Assembly (NCBI GenBank): GCA_037957365.1
Contig: JARHVA010003262.1
Span: 1,029,001 to 1,093,000 of the forward strand
Direction: 5' to 3'
Source of the DNA: Torreya grandis
Taxonomy: Eukaryota; Streptophyta; Pinopsida; Cupressales; Taxaceae
Length of the DNA stretch: 64,000 nucleotides
Under the pieces are notes generated by a model. The model had not been told where the DNA came from, ran no database searches, and saw only the letters and a program-made list of their open reading frames with translations. A program made the translations under genes and the position numbers. Shown in pieces: positions 1-11,399 of the stretch (its first letter is position 1; each line of letters starts with the position of its first letter).

Positions 1-700
1 CCACCAAAATATTGAATCATCATGGCAATTCCACTATTGAATACTTTTAATTAGTACAAAAATGCATAATTTATGGTAGGTCTCACAAGGGTTAGGATTC
101 TATCCCGTGTCTTTTAAAACCTAGTATTAAAATCCTACATGAATTCATGAGGTGACCTCTTGATTGTGGTCAATTTATCAATAAGAGATAGGTGATCACT
201 CTTTTCCCCAAACCTATTAGTCAATAAATCCCCCAAATCATCCCATGAGTGAATAAAATTTACAGGTAGGGTCCCATACCACTCCAAGACTTTTCCTTTG
301 AAAGATAAGGCCAATAGCCTAATAGATACATTTTTATGGGTAATAGTATGGATATTAAAAAAATTAATATATTTTTGATATGTTCAATGTTAGTAATTGG
401 ACCATCTCCAATAAAATATGAGACACATTTGAGGGCAACTCCTAAAATCTGGTCATATTGGGCAAGATGCAAGGGAGATGCCCTAATGAAAGGTACAAAA
501 GGCTATCTCATATACATTTTTAAATGATTAATATGGGTGTTAGGGATGGAATGTAACAAAAAATTGGAAGATTTAAACACAAAATCTCTTTCATAATTAT
601 GAGTGTTGACAAACCTAAATCTTTTGGTGGAATATGGAGGTAATTCCACAAACTCAAAGGGTACACCTTTAGTAACAAACCTAGTGGTCACCTTTGGCAT
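1..700 (-). pseudogene. gag: Ty3/gypsy gag remnant, 5' part (element 0)
   Basis: Gag capsid gene of an LTR retrotransposon, read on the minus strand and running off the left edge, so only its 5' part is here. The first frame opens at an ATG at 700 (MPKVTTRFV), with a stop five codons upstream. It continues after one in-frame stop to about 330, where a frameshift moves it to another frame. That frame has the Gag core motif RLLALSFKGKVLEWYGTLP, then SWDDLGDLLTNRFGEKSDHLSL, near 190-320, typical of the plant retrotransposon gag domain. Stops then interrupt HEFM*DFNTRF*KTR. Several stops sit where glutamine is plausible, as expected from C-to-T decay. The 5' LTR and primer site lie immediately to the right, which confirms the orientation. 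Inactive. Confidence 0.85.
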
Positions 701-833
701 GGAAAATAAGACTAATTATCAACCAAATACTTGAATTCTTTAATGGAATCACTAGGTACTAAATACAGATACTTATTTATCCTCAACAATGCTAAGATCA
801 ACACCAATCTTGAACACTATTGTAGGACTTAGA

Positions 834-852
834 GGTCCCATCAGGCATGCCA
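834..852 (-). promoter_or_regulatory. candidate tRNA primer-binding site of element 0
   Basis: On the minus strand this reads TGGCATGCCTGATGGGACC. It begins with the TGG expected opposite a tRNA CCA end and lies five bases inside the proposed LTR end at 858, upstream of the gag start. The same motif with one change occurs at 44121-44139 beside the right LTR of element 2. I do not know which tRNA it would match. Confidence 0.5.
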
Positions 853-857
853 AAAAA

Positions 858-3051
858 TGTTCATGCTTGGAATTACACCATTGAAGAGATGCTTATTTCT
901 CCTCATCTAAGTGGAAAAATGGAATCATCTCTCTTGTTTTGGGTGAAAATTTCATTGAGATGAATCTCTTGATTAAGGTATAGCTCCCCTTGATGCACCT
1001 TTAAAGCTCTCTCTAATCTATCAACTATATATGAAAAGGGTTAAGAAAAATAGATAAGGAAAAAAAATAATGCACCAATATTAATTATCCTCCTATTTGA
1101 TTTAAAATACACTACTTATAAATAAACAAGGATGTTTCACATAAATTCACAACAAAAAGACATTGTTAAACTAGTGTTTCATCAGTGAGATTCAAGAAGG
1201 TATTTGACACTTAGGAGGGTGATGAATGATTCCACAAAGCGAATAAACATATAATAATTCTAAGAATCTTATATAATAAACAATACTAACATAGACCTAG
1301 AGAAACATTCCTTTTGCACATTGGTAAGTGACCATGGATTGACATGCTAGAAAAGTAACTTTTCACTAGTCATTATCAATAAGATTCAAACCTATACTCA
1401 ATAATGAAATGTGTGAATGTCAAAATCACTTATATATTTCTTCAAGGTTTTTGCAAGTACAAATTTGGCGAAATTTTTACCATAATTAGTGGAAGGTACT
1501 AAAATGAGTTAAAAGAATGCATATATAGCCTTTGAGAGAGGTCAAGCCAAGGGAGTTCAAGGGTCACTTGGACATGTGTCACTCAGAGAAAAGAAACAGT
1601 TACATTAAATTCTATAAGATGCTTTTCCCATGGTTACATCAATGGAATCAAGATAATTTGAAATATATTTTTCTATAGATGAGTCCATTTATTGGAATTT
1701 TTTTTATGCTAGTTACTCTTTGTTGGTTCATCAAGCTATGTAACGATGCAACAACTTGAACTATTAACCTACCTATTTATGACTATTGTACACTAGATGA
1801 TCAATATTTATTCCATTTTCACCATCATCTTTGTGTTTTGGTTCCAATCGAATCTTTCTTTTAAACTCTAATGACTAGTTTTTGTAGTCTAAAATTGACA
1901 TTCTATGGGTCATCACCTTTTGAGTATTTCTTCAAAATTTTATTTTTTCAGACTTCTTATCTAGACACTTTCCCAAAAGAATTTGTTTATGTCTTTATTT
2001 ATTTTATATTCTTTTCCTTCAGCTTGGTCTTTCGTACCTTAAACAATTTCCACATATAAATGTCTGAAGGAAATGGAATTTGGCACCTTTTCAAAAATTT
2101 TGAAATAATTCTTTCAATAATTTCTCTGAAATAATTCCTTTAGACTTTATGTTTAGCCCTTTTTGATTCTTTGGAATGACCCTTTAGGAAAGTGAAAAAT
2201 ACCCCTTTGAAAAGGAAACATACCCTTTAGATTCTTGCAAGTGACCTTTCATAAGAGTTGAGAGTGTCCAGCTATTTGAAATGATCTTCTAAAGGAAAAG
2301 ATACCCTTCATATTTTATAAAATGGTCTACCTTCCTGAAAAAGTCCTTCAAAAAACTTGTCACCTACCCTTCAAAAAAATTGTAATTGACCATTCAGAAG
2401 ATTGTAGATACCCTTTTCTTTTGAGTTGCCCTTCACAAAAACTATTATGGACCTTTGGAAAAGTTGTTTCAAAAAAAATATTTGAAACAATTCTTTCCTT
2501 TAGATTTTTTGAAAATATACCTTTGGAAAGATAAGTGTCCTTTGGAAGAAATGCAAGTTTCCACATTCCAAATAAAATTCCCTTCAGGAAAGTTTCAAAT
2601 TTACCTTGAAAAAATATTATAAAGTATCCTTCACAATAATGAAAGTACCATTCAGGAAGTGAAGTGGACCATTTATTACGATAAAGATACCTTTCAAGAA
2701 ATTTGAACATACCCTTCAGAAAAAAGTTGCCTCAGGAAATGTTTTTGAAAGAATTCCACCAAGTGAAAACCCAAAAGAAATAAACTTAAGAAAAAAAATC
2801 CTCAAATAAAAAGGCTGAAAGAATTTGGTAAAGGCTTAGAACAAAAACCCAAAAGAATTCATTGTAAAGGACTTAGATAAAAGATTAAAGAAAACACTTT
2901 TTTTTTAATGTAAAAGACTTTCAAGATTTTTATAAAACACTTCTTCTAAATGAAACTTGCATATTGGACTTGGACAAAGGTATACACTCAAACATTTTTT
3001 TGCAAAAATGGGTGCCCAATTTTGGAATGAAGGGCCACAATTTGGTCAACA
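858..3051 (-). repeat. 5' LTR of element 0 (~2.2 kb)
   Basis: Proposed 5' LTR of the element whose gag lies at 1-700. On the minus strand it starts TGTTGACCAAATTG at 3051 and ends CATGAACA at 858, giving TG...CA ends beside a primer-binding-site-like motif. The partner 3' LTR is outside the window, so the boundaries rest on terminal motifs and on the neighbours: gag on one side, a different LTR family (BC) on the other. It holds a short-period repeat tract at about 2140-2745. Confidence 0.6.
2140..2745. repeat. degenerate ~30-35 bp repeats within LTR
   Basis: The core TACCCTTCAGGAAA (variants ACCTTTGGAAA, CCTTCAAAAAA) recurs about every 30-35 bases, roughly twenty times, separated by AT-rich spacers often containing TTTGAA. 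No protein is supported here: the minus-strand frame at 2360-2710 is a by-product of the periodicity. A similar motif on the other strand occurs in the element 1 LTRs (5980-6170 and 16230-16430). Confidence 0.55.
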
Positions 3052-3632
3052 CTAGTACTGTAACTTGGGACATAAAATAGGTAGATAAAGATATAGAGTT
3101 GATAGGGTTGACTTAGTATTATATCTTGAGGGGTAGAAAAGAATACTATGATGACAAGGTTTACTTAGTACTGTAGACAAGGGAAATAGATAGTCTATAA
3201 GAGACTCTGTTAAATATAAAAATAAGTGTACTAAAATAAGAAGAAATTTACAAGTAATTTTGAAATAAAGGAATGAAAAGAAAAACATAATCAATTGGGT
3301 TAATGAGGATGATGAAATTGAGGTACGTAACACAAAACCTTGCACCAATGTTGGCCAATTCAAGTTTTTGTAATATAACATAAAATTAAGCAAAGAGCAA
3401 GTAGTCAACTTAGAAAGTAAATGCTAACTAAGTGGTTATCTTGAATGTTGTTAGATTATTTGAGTATGTTTTTGAGTGTGATAGGAAATTGGTTAAAAGT
3501 AGGGAACTATAAATCAATCTATGGATGGTTCCAAGAAATTTTAGGTTGAAAGGGATCTATTTTGCCAATGGTACTAGCTTGGTATTGGGGCCTACCCACT
3601 CACTTCACACACCATAGTGATAACGGTATTGT
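3052..3632 (-). repeat. BC-family LTR, distal part (split by element 1)
   Basis: This stretch aligns, reverse-complemented, with about 33240-33860. Shared runs include CTAGCTTGGTATTGGGG, CACTTCAC and CCTTGCACCAA. The alignment continues without a break at 17032 on the far side of element 1, so element 1 inserted into a BC-family LTR. The left edge abuts the start of the element 0 LTR at 3051 and lacks a CA end, so the copy is probably truncated there. Sequence around 3290-3330 corresponds to the 33511 palindrome but its arms no longer match. Confidence 0.7.
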
Positions 3633-4459
3633 TGATGCCTAAATTTGCATCATAGTTGCTCAAAGTGTTTAATGAACACTTATCATTTTAGAATTTAGAG
3701 AATTAAATACATGAGTTATAGGTTGTGATAATCTTGTTATCTAGTGGTGAAATAGGGGTAAAGTAAGTGTACTATTTCATAATATTTATAAAGTTTGGTG
3801 GTTGGGAGCCACCATGGCATGTATCTTTGTAAAGAATGAAGCAATCTGATCTAATATTGGTGAATTATGCCTAGATTTTAATCTAATACTAAGCTAACAT
3901 GGATATATACAATGAAATTAAGCTAGAATGATTTGGTTAAAAAAAAAGCAAAAGGAAGGGTAAGGTATAAATTAGATGTTGTTGATCCTCATCCCAAACA
4001 TCATGACAAAGTTCAAATTTCCTCCAAGTGTGCACTTAAATAATGTATAACATGAAATATCATGAGCTAAAATCTTATCACACATCAAGAAAAAATTTAA
4101 GGAATGAAAAGTAATGTAAATAAGAGCTTAGTTCACTTTAAATATTTACCCCTATAAGCAAACAACATTAGCCCAAATGTAAGAAGAGTAAATTAAATGA
4201 AATAAACTTGGGAACTTTCAATCAACCTAGAATTGGCACAAGTTAACAAATCTACAATTAAAATATACACACCAAGATTTCACAAGAATCATTCAAATCT
4301 AGAAATGAGAACAAGCAAGTGAGAGAGAAACCATAATAACAAATGACACAAATTAATATGGGAAATATTTAGAGAATTCCTCACTTACATTAATTACTCA
4401 GAAGTTTACACAAGTTTTTTTGGCTTAAAACTCCACTTTTCGATGATGGACGATACTCC

Positions 4460-4470
4460 TTTTATAAGGT
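4460..4470 (-). promoter_or_regulatory. TATA box of the 3' LTR copy
   Basis: Reads ACCTTATAAAA on the minus strand and is conserved at the same place in the other LTR (14805-14815). Its orientation agrees with the coding strand of element 1. Confidence 0.5.
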
Positions 4471-5100
4471 GCATGGAAGAATGTTGATCAATCATATCCA
4501 ATCACAAAAATACAATTATATGGATAGTTGTCCTTTTTACAAAATTTCTATAAATAAACTAGACTCTCCCAATGGACCGATCTATAGGCAATGTGTTTTA
4601 TAAATAGCACATGCCTTTAAAAATAGAATATTCCACTTCAAAATATTATACAATTTTGGTTACAAAAATAATATTCTTTTATCCCATAATCTTTGGGACC
4701 CCTATGTTACTGCATGATCTTCATGGTTCTTTGATGTTCTTGGCCCATAGTAATCTCCTTCTCTACTTTCAAGGTCAAAATAAAGTTCCATGTTCCCCTA
4801 ATAAATGATCTTATGAGCTATCATGGCATATTATACTACATATTGGAGGACCCTCAATTGAATTATCTTTAAAGAGATGATAATTCAGGATCTCTTTGCA
4901 TTACCAGATTTGTAAGGTCTCTAGTTTGACATATTATACCCACATGGATCTGATGTGGCCTCTTTATGGCATCCCACTCATCCTTGCACAAAATATGACC
5001 ATTGCCTTTAAACAACCAACTTTCATCTCACACCATCCAATCAATTTTCATGAATCAACATACTCTATAGATATTTAGATAATTTGGATCCAAGTAGTTA

Positions 5101-5824
5101 TCTTAAATTTGACATATGTATGACCGCCATTTGATGTCCACATGAATTTTTTTCATGGGCACACAACCATTAATTTTAAGCACATCCCCATGACTATTTT
5201 TTAATCTTAAATTTGACATATGTGAGACCATCATCTAATGTTTTTATGAACATCTTTGATGAGTGCATGATCATCAATTTTAAGCACATCCCCAGGAATA
5301 TTTACCATATTAAATTTGATGTCTATGTGACTATCATTTTATGCCCATGTGAGTGTCTTTGATTGGTGTTCCATCATAAATTTTAAGCACATCCCTAGGA
5401 CTATTTACCATCTTAAATTTAATGTTTATGTGACTATCATTTGATTCCCACATGAGTATTTTTGATGGGTACACGACCATCAATTTTAATCACATCTCCA
5501 AAACTATTTTACATCTTAAATTTGACATCCACTTGACTATCATTTGATGCCCATGTGAGTGTCTTTGATGGGTGTGTGACCATAAATTTTAACCATGTCC
5601 CTAGGACTATTTTATAGCTTAAATTTAACATCCTTCTGACCATCATTTGATGCCCATGTGAGAATATTTGATGAGCACATGACCATTAATTTTAAGCACA
5701 TCCCAAGGACTATTTTCTATCTTAAAATTGACATCCACATGACCATAATTTTATGCCCACATGAGCATATTTAATGGGCATGTGATCATCAATTTTAAAC
5801 ATGCCCTTGAGACTATTTTCTATC
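5101..5824. repeat. seven ~103 bp tandem subrepeats inside the 3' LTR
   Basis: Units start near 5101, 5206, 5311, 5414, 5517, 5620 and 5722. Each begins TTAAATTTGACAT, continues GACCATCATTTGATGCC, then GATGGGTG, and ends CAATTTTAAGCACATCCC plus a short tail. Units are strongly diverged from each other. The other LTR has the same number of units, so the array probably existed before insertion. Confidence 0.8.
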
Positions 5825-6743
5825 TACCACTTATCATTTATAGGTTCATTCTTATTCCTACAAATATAAAGACAAAATGACTTTAGCATATATATGTATA
5901 AGGAACTTGAATTAATTCAAGAAATTTATTTTTGTATTTTTGGCATTGGGGGAAATGTTTCAAATAAAGTGTCTAAAAAATTCCTCCTGAAGAGTCACTT
6001 GGTAGGGTAATTACTTGAGACAAAATTCTTGAAGGGAACTTTTCATGGGGAAAAGGGCACTTTCAAAATTCTAAAGGGTAATTTAGTAGGGCAAAGGACC
6101 ATTTTGAAAAGGCTAAAAGTTAATTTTGGGAGGGAAAATGTCCTTCCAAAGGTTACTTTCAAAAAATCCTTAAAAAATATGTCCAAAATATAAAACCCAA
6201 TAGTTAGAAACATAACAAAGGACCTTGTGAATAATAGAAAGGAAAAAATTGGGGGCTAGATACATAAAAGGGACTAAGCATGGATGTTATACTAAGGTTT
6301 GGTCATGTTTAAAAGCATGACTAAGCCTTAGGAAATAAACCAAGATAATAGCATTATTTAAAAAGTTCCCACCATATTGAAATCAAGTACTTAGATTAAA
6401 CTTTTAGCAACTCAATTTGATTTTTTACAAAATAAAAGTTATTAAATAATTAAGTTAACATTAAAATCATGAAACCCAAACATTGTTCATTCCAAGCAGA
6501 CCTTATTTGACCTATAATTGGAAAACATGGAGATCTAAAGTTAGTAGTTATAGACAAAGAAAAAATAGAATTATGCATAAATATGCTAAGCATGCTATAT
6601 GTGGATGATATTTAGATAGAAATAGTGTGAAAAATCTCTATTTACACTTTGATCAAGTGAATTTTCAACCTTTAGATATAAATTTTCATAATTCGATACA
6701 AGGGTCCCCATGTTTTTGAAATGGGGGTATGTTGACCTCAACA

Positions 6744-7806
6744 AATGATGACTTCTAGGGGAACATAGAAATATGTTATAACTTAAATACTAGTTCAAAC
6801 AAAAAAATAGACTACCTATTCTACTTGATCAATACCATTATCAAGATCACTTCATGGTTAAAACAAGTCTTGCACATATAAAATTAGGATCAAACATCAA
6901 AACCTAGTCATGTTGTGTGTGTGCTTTGATTCCACTTATTATTTACCATGATATTTAAGGAAAAAAATCCAATTTTCATGCCTTTAATCATTAAAATTAA
7001 TTTACAAAATGTTTGGATATCCATTAAGAACCATGTTTTAGCTCAGGGAAGGCTTGGGTATTGATCTGCTACTAGCCAAGTGTCCATAGCCATGATAGAG
7101 ATGCCTTTGGTTCTACTTAAAGCCTTGCTCCACTACCATCTAGACATCCATAACCTCAATGGAGATTACCAAAATCACCTTTTCTTGGAAATATTTTGAT
7201 TTTTCAATAATCTCTTATTTTTAAAATATTTTTCATGTCATTTTTGGGCTTTTTAGCAAAGGTTAGGAACTAAGTTAGCTATGTTTAGGGATTTGATCAT
7301 ATGTTTGATCCTCAGACAATCACCTATGGTTAAAAAATTTATCCTAAGCAAGGATGTTTTTTAAGTGTAAACATGACTATGTTCCAATAACTTAAGCTTT
7401 CATCCCACATGTGCAATTCTTATTAAAACCAAGTTCAGATCAAAACAATGTTTAAGTCTTTATGGAATAGCTAATCTATTCACTAGTCCTTACTAGTTTC
7501 TTTAAACTATAACATTAAGATTTATATTTTAGATCCATGATCAAAAAATTTTGAGGAGTTATACATGCATTCCTAAACTATGGTGTTCTTGAGTTTTTTG
7601 AACTTTGAGTTGAAAACTGTCCAAAAGCACTTATTAGAAGCAAGGAACAATGTATAGAAAGAAAAAACATAAAATAAAAAGTAAAGAAATCAGAAATCAA
7701 AGGAATATACATATACATAAACATATGTACAAAAAAGTGATGGGAAGGATATAATATAAATAAACTATGCTAGCCTACTTACTCTAACTCTAGCTATTCT
7801 TACAAT
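6744..7806. other. 3' untranslated region of element 1
   Basis: About 1.1 kb between the integrase stop (7807) and the 3' LTR. No coding signal on either strand. The bases next to the LTR (6747-6762, TGATGACTTCTAGGGG on the plus strand) are not purine-rich in the element's own orientation. They instead resemble the plus-strand motif next to the left LTR of element 2. Confidence 0.6.
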
Positions 7807-8960
7807 TCACTCCATAAAGACTCTAGGTGGGGCAACAGAAAAGTAATGCTTAAGGTACTGCACATTGGTGGGAAATTTGAACTTTTTTCCTTGTAAGTAT
7901 TTGAAATTTAAGGTGTTATCTCCAAGTATTTCATCAATTTGATAGGGGCCTACCCACAAAGGTGTGAAGTTTCCATGTTTTCCCTTGGGTTCTAATGCCT
8001 TGTCCCAAAGAAGAACCAAGTCTCCTAACCTAAACACCTTTATCTTTTATCATTTATTAAACCATCTTTTCACCTTGGTTTTATGTCTACTAAAGTTTTA
8101 AAAATCCTCTTCTCTGGTATCTTCCATTTGAACAATGTCCAATAGCCTTGAATTTGCCAATTCTTGATCATCTTCCATGTACTATCACATGAACTACATT
8201 GTTGGTAGCTTGAGTGTAATGGGGAATATGGGTTCTTAGCCATATACTAGTAAGAAGGGTGATGTTTTGAAATCCTACTTAGCCCTTTTTATATCTTCCC
8301 ATAGGGCATATTTTAGTAGCTTATGCCAAATTTTAGGCTTGTCTAGTGTAGACTTATTTATTGTTTTCATCAAGTTCTTATTGGTTGATTTAAATACACC
8401 ATTACCTTGAGGATAATTGTTGGATGAGAACTTGATAATGATAATATTATCATATGCCCATTAGATAATCTCAATGGATATAAAAGTTGATCCATTATCA
8501 CATACTAGAGAGATTGGTGTTTCAAACCTGGTACATATGTTTTCTTCTAAAAAATGGATCACTTCTTTAGTTCTACACTACTTAGTTTCCATTGCTTCCA
8601 TCCATATAGTGTAGTAATCAGTAGTATTCAAAACATACTTGTGTCCTTTTGATGTATTAGGTTTAATCACCCCCATAAAATTTAATCCCCACTTAGCAAA
8701 AGGTTTTTCTATCATAACTATTTGTAGTGGCATGGCTACTTTAGGCTATTTTGTGTTAAAAACTTGACATGAATGGCATTTCCTTACATGATTATGGGCA
8801 TATTTGAAGATTTTGGGCCAATAATAACTAGCTTTATGCATTTTTTGAGATGTTTTCCTTCCATATGGATGTCTGCTTCCCAGCTTCTCATGAAAAGTGA
8901 TCATGATTTTAGCCACTTCTTCTTTTGATACACACCTCAAGTAAATTCCTTTGGAGTTTT
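7807..8960 (-). pseudogene. IN: integrase of element 1 (zinc-binding, core, C-terminal)
   Basis: Integrase end of the pol polyprotein, which would insert the cDNA into host DNA. The zinc-binding H-H-C-C part is near 8746-8900 (FHEKLGSRHPYGRKTSQKMH, later YWPKI and RKCHSCQ). The core follows at about 8110-8700. The expected WGLD is WGLN, CDNGS is intact, and the third acidic residue is replaced (GVFKSTNKNL where AESTNKNL is usual). The C-terminal part (7807-8037) reads RLGDLVLLWDKALEPKGKHG, then LWVGPYQIDEILG, and ends at a TGA. Two of three catalytic acids are lost and stops interrupt the core, so it is inactive. Confidence 0.9.
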
Positions 8961-9189
8961 TTTTATGTATAACACTCCATATTTAATCAATAAATGGATT
9001 ACATTGAGTCTTAGAGCTCTTATTTATTCCCTAGTCAACCCTATAGGACAAATTCCATTGATTAGTACATGGAAAATTGGATCATACCAATCATTGAAAT
9101 GAAAACTTTCTTGTTCAACTTGCATGACATTTAACTTAGGGTTAGTATTTCTAATCAATTAAATCAAACCTTGTCACCTTACTAGTTTT

Positions 9190-9830
9190 TTAGTCTTTAT
9201 TTCAATGTCATATTTATATAGCATATACATCCACTTACCTCTTCTTTCTCCTAGTTCATTCTGACTCAACATGAGCTTTATGGCAGGGTCAAGTAGGATT
9301 GCATGCACTTTATTCCTAAGAATGTAGTGTCTAAAATTTTTCACTGCCGTAACTAATAAACATGCTTAATTATAAGTTAAAGAATAATTTAACTTGTCAT
9401 TTTTAAAATTAGTTCTCATGAAAGCTATAGGATGGTCACATCCATTTATTTTTTGAGTTAAAATAGTAGCAATAGTATGATCCAAAATAAAGGAATAAAG
9501 TTAAATGTCTTTTGAAAAGTTAGGAATTATCAAGACTAAAGCTTTTCCAATTTCCTCCTTGATGTACTTAAAATCCTTCTTGGTTTCTTCATTCCAAGTG
9601 ATCTTGATGTCTTTCTTTATCATATCATTCAATGGTTTGGCAATTTTATAAAGATATAGATAAACTTTCTTACAAAGTTAATTTTGCCAAAGAATAATTT
9701 CAATTCTTTTCTACTATTAGGAGGATCTATCTTTGATATATCATCTATTATATCTAGGTCTATATATATTCCTTCCTTGGTGATAACATGACCTAATAGT
9801 TTTCCTTTAGTAAGATATAAATTACTTTTC
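9190..9830 (-). pseudogene. RNH: retroviral-type RNase H / connection region of element 1
   Basis: The standard RNase H position after RT. Clear near its end, at about 9240-9360: LLVTAVKNFRHYILRNKV, then ILLDPAIKLMLSQNELGERRG, matching the usual end of this domain in plant Ty3/gypsy pol. The first half is broken by stops and frame changes. It lies between RT and integrase as in other Ty3/gypsy elements, so this element has two RNase H domains, the other at 10880-11370. Confidence 0.75.
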
Positions 9831-10640
9831 TTTAGGTTGACATAAATCCCATACCTCTTACACCTTTCAAATACCTGTTATAAATGCATGATATGGTCCT
9901 CCCTATTCTTAGAAAAGATATTTCGGTCATACATATATATATAATAATGCATTTACTTACCAAACCTTGGAAAACATGATCCATGACCCTGTGGAATGTT
10001 TTTCCTACATTGATCAACCCAAATAAAATTATTTTATAGGAAATGTGCCCCATTTGGTAGTAAAAGTAATCTTTATCCCATCTTAATTTACTAACATCTG
10101 GTTATACCCTAAAAATATATCAAGAAAGGATATCATAGAAAAATTAAAATGATTTGTATAACTTGGTCTAGAGAAGGCAAAGGATATTTGTCTTTTTCAA
10201 ATGATTTATTTACATTCCTAAAATCAATGCACAGTCTTATTTCACCATTATTTTTCCTAACTGGAACTAAATTGGTGACCCAAGTAGAGTGCCTAATGGG
10301 AAATACAATCTTGGCATCTAACAATTTTTCAACTTCTTTGAAAATCATAGGTTATAAAATAGGGTTGATAGGCCTATGCATTTGTCTGAAAGGTTTGTAG
10401 TTTTCCTTCAAGGGTATGGTATTGGTGATGACTCTTGGATCAAAAATCTTCAAGACATCATAAGACCATGCTATTGTGTCCTTATAGTTTATTATCAATT
10501 CTTTGTCATTTTCATTTTCTAGAGTTGTACATGTTATCCCAATATTAACTAGCTGAGGTTGATCTTGAGGTTTAACATCAAATAACTTGTAATCCTTCCC
10601 ACTCACCTTGGGTATTCTAGTGTTTTTATCTAACTTGTCC
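9831..10640 (-). pseudogene. RT: reverse transcriptase of element 1
   Basis: The N-terminal approach reads ENYKPFRQMHRPINPIL. The fingers/palm read EVEKLLDAKIVFPIRHSTWV, then NGEIRLCIDFRNVNKSFEKD and YPLPSLDQVIQ. Next comes SFLDIFLGYNQ (first catalytic Asp region), then FTTKWGTFPYK and LFGLINVGKTFHRVMDHVFQGL. The Tyr-X-Asp-Asp box is damaged: the frame reads YMYDRNIFSKNRED where YxDDxxVFSKNRED is expected, so the first Asp of the pair is lost. Several frameshifts split it into blocks (10352-10606, 10133-10348, 9832-10053). The plus-strand frame at 10149-10400 is its shadow. Confidence 0.9.
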
Positions 10641-10879
10641 TAATCAAATATCCTTTCCAAGGAAATCATGCCTTTTGGAATTTTGTTTTCATTCAGTTGA
10701 ATGAATTTTTTTATCAAATCTACCTTCCTCTTTAAGAGTATTCTCATTGGACTTATCTATGACATGGGCCTTAAATTCTCCTAAGTTGGTCATGAAATCT
10801 AGGATCTATTGGTCATCATTAAAAACCTAAATATGGTTTATATTATATGGGACTAAAGGGCATGGAACCAACTCAATGC

Positions 10880-11370
10880 TAAAGTTTTGAAAGTCATTAT
10901 TTGGCATAAGATTGGCTACAACTGAGGAAAGCTCATTAGTAGCCAAGTTTTCTTCCCTAGGGATGGAAACAATGTTTAAATAATTAAAGGATTCAAGAAA
11001 ATCCTAGACTTCAAACTTATATATCTTAAGATATGATAATTTACACTGAGATTTACCACTCACTTGATTGACTACAAGTTCTAAGTCACCATAAACCAAG
11101 AGATATTTATCCTTGTGCTTAATGGAGAATTGAAATCCTAGAATCAAAGCCTCATACTATGTAAGATTATTAGTACAAGGATACTAAAGTCTATAAGCAA
11201 CTTTTAGTTCCTTCACAATAGGATTGGTAAAAACTACTCGTACTCTAGATCCAAACTTACACCTAACACCATCAAAATATAATTTTTGAATTCCAAGCAA
11301 AGCATGAGAAGTCTTAGAATTACATACCTTAGGGGTGTTAAGAGTGTAGACACCTAGATCTGAGTCCAAG
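10880..11370 (-). pseudogene. aRNH: archaeal-type RNase H placed before RT (element 1)
   Basis: A second RNase H, of the class acquired by Tat-type plant elements. It reads LYFDGVRCKFGS (first catalytic Asp), VVFTNPIVKELKVAYRL, YPCTNNLT*YEALILG (Glu), YLLVYGDLELVVNQVSG (Asp), and SIPREENLATNELSS near the end. The order FDG...YEA...YGD is diagnostic of RNase HI folds. It follows the protease and precedes RT. In the plant elements I know, this domain lies after the first RNase H, next to integrase, so the placement is unusual. Stops at TNNLT*YEA and FEV*DFL show decay. Confidence 0.85.
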
Positions 11371-11399
11371 ATATTGACTCATTCATTCATAGAATTATA

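Larger units (their letters stand above)
3633..6743 (-). repeat. 3' LTR of element 1
   Basis: Direct repeat of 13978-17031. On the plus strand it begins TGATGCCTAAATTTG and ends GTTGACCTCAACA, so on the minus strand it runs TGTTGAGG...GGCATCA. Matching landmarks include the TATA region near 4460, seven ~103 bp subrepeats at 5101-5824 and a GGGGGTATG run near the right end. The plus-strand open frames at 4611-4808 and 4896-5078 have no recognisable content, and the second has a decayed counterpart in the other LTR. Confidence 0.85.

Noticed and set aside
2360..2710. Minus-strand ORF of 116 codons
   Set aside because: Created by the ~30-35 bp repeat tract; composition follows the repeat and no domain is visible.
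3052..3408. Minus-strand ORF of 118 codons
   Set aside because: Lies in BC LTR sequence; the aligned copy at 33400-33860 does not keep the frame.
10149..10400. Plus-strand ORF of 83 codons
   Set aside because: Antisense shadow of the minus-strand RT.
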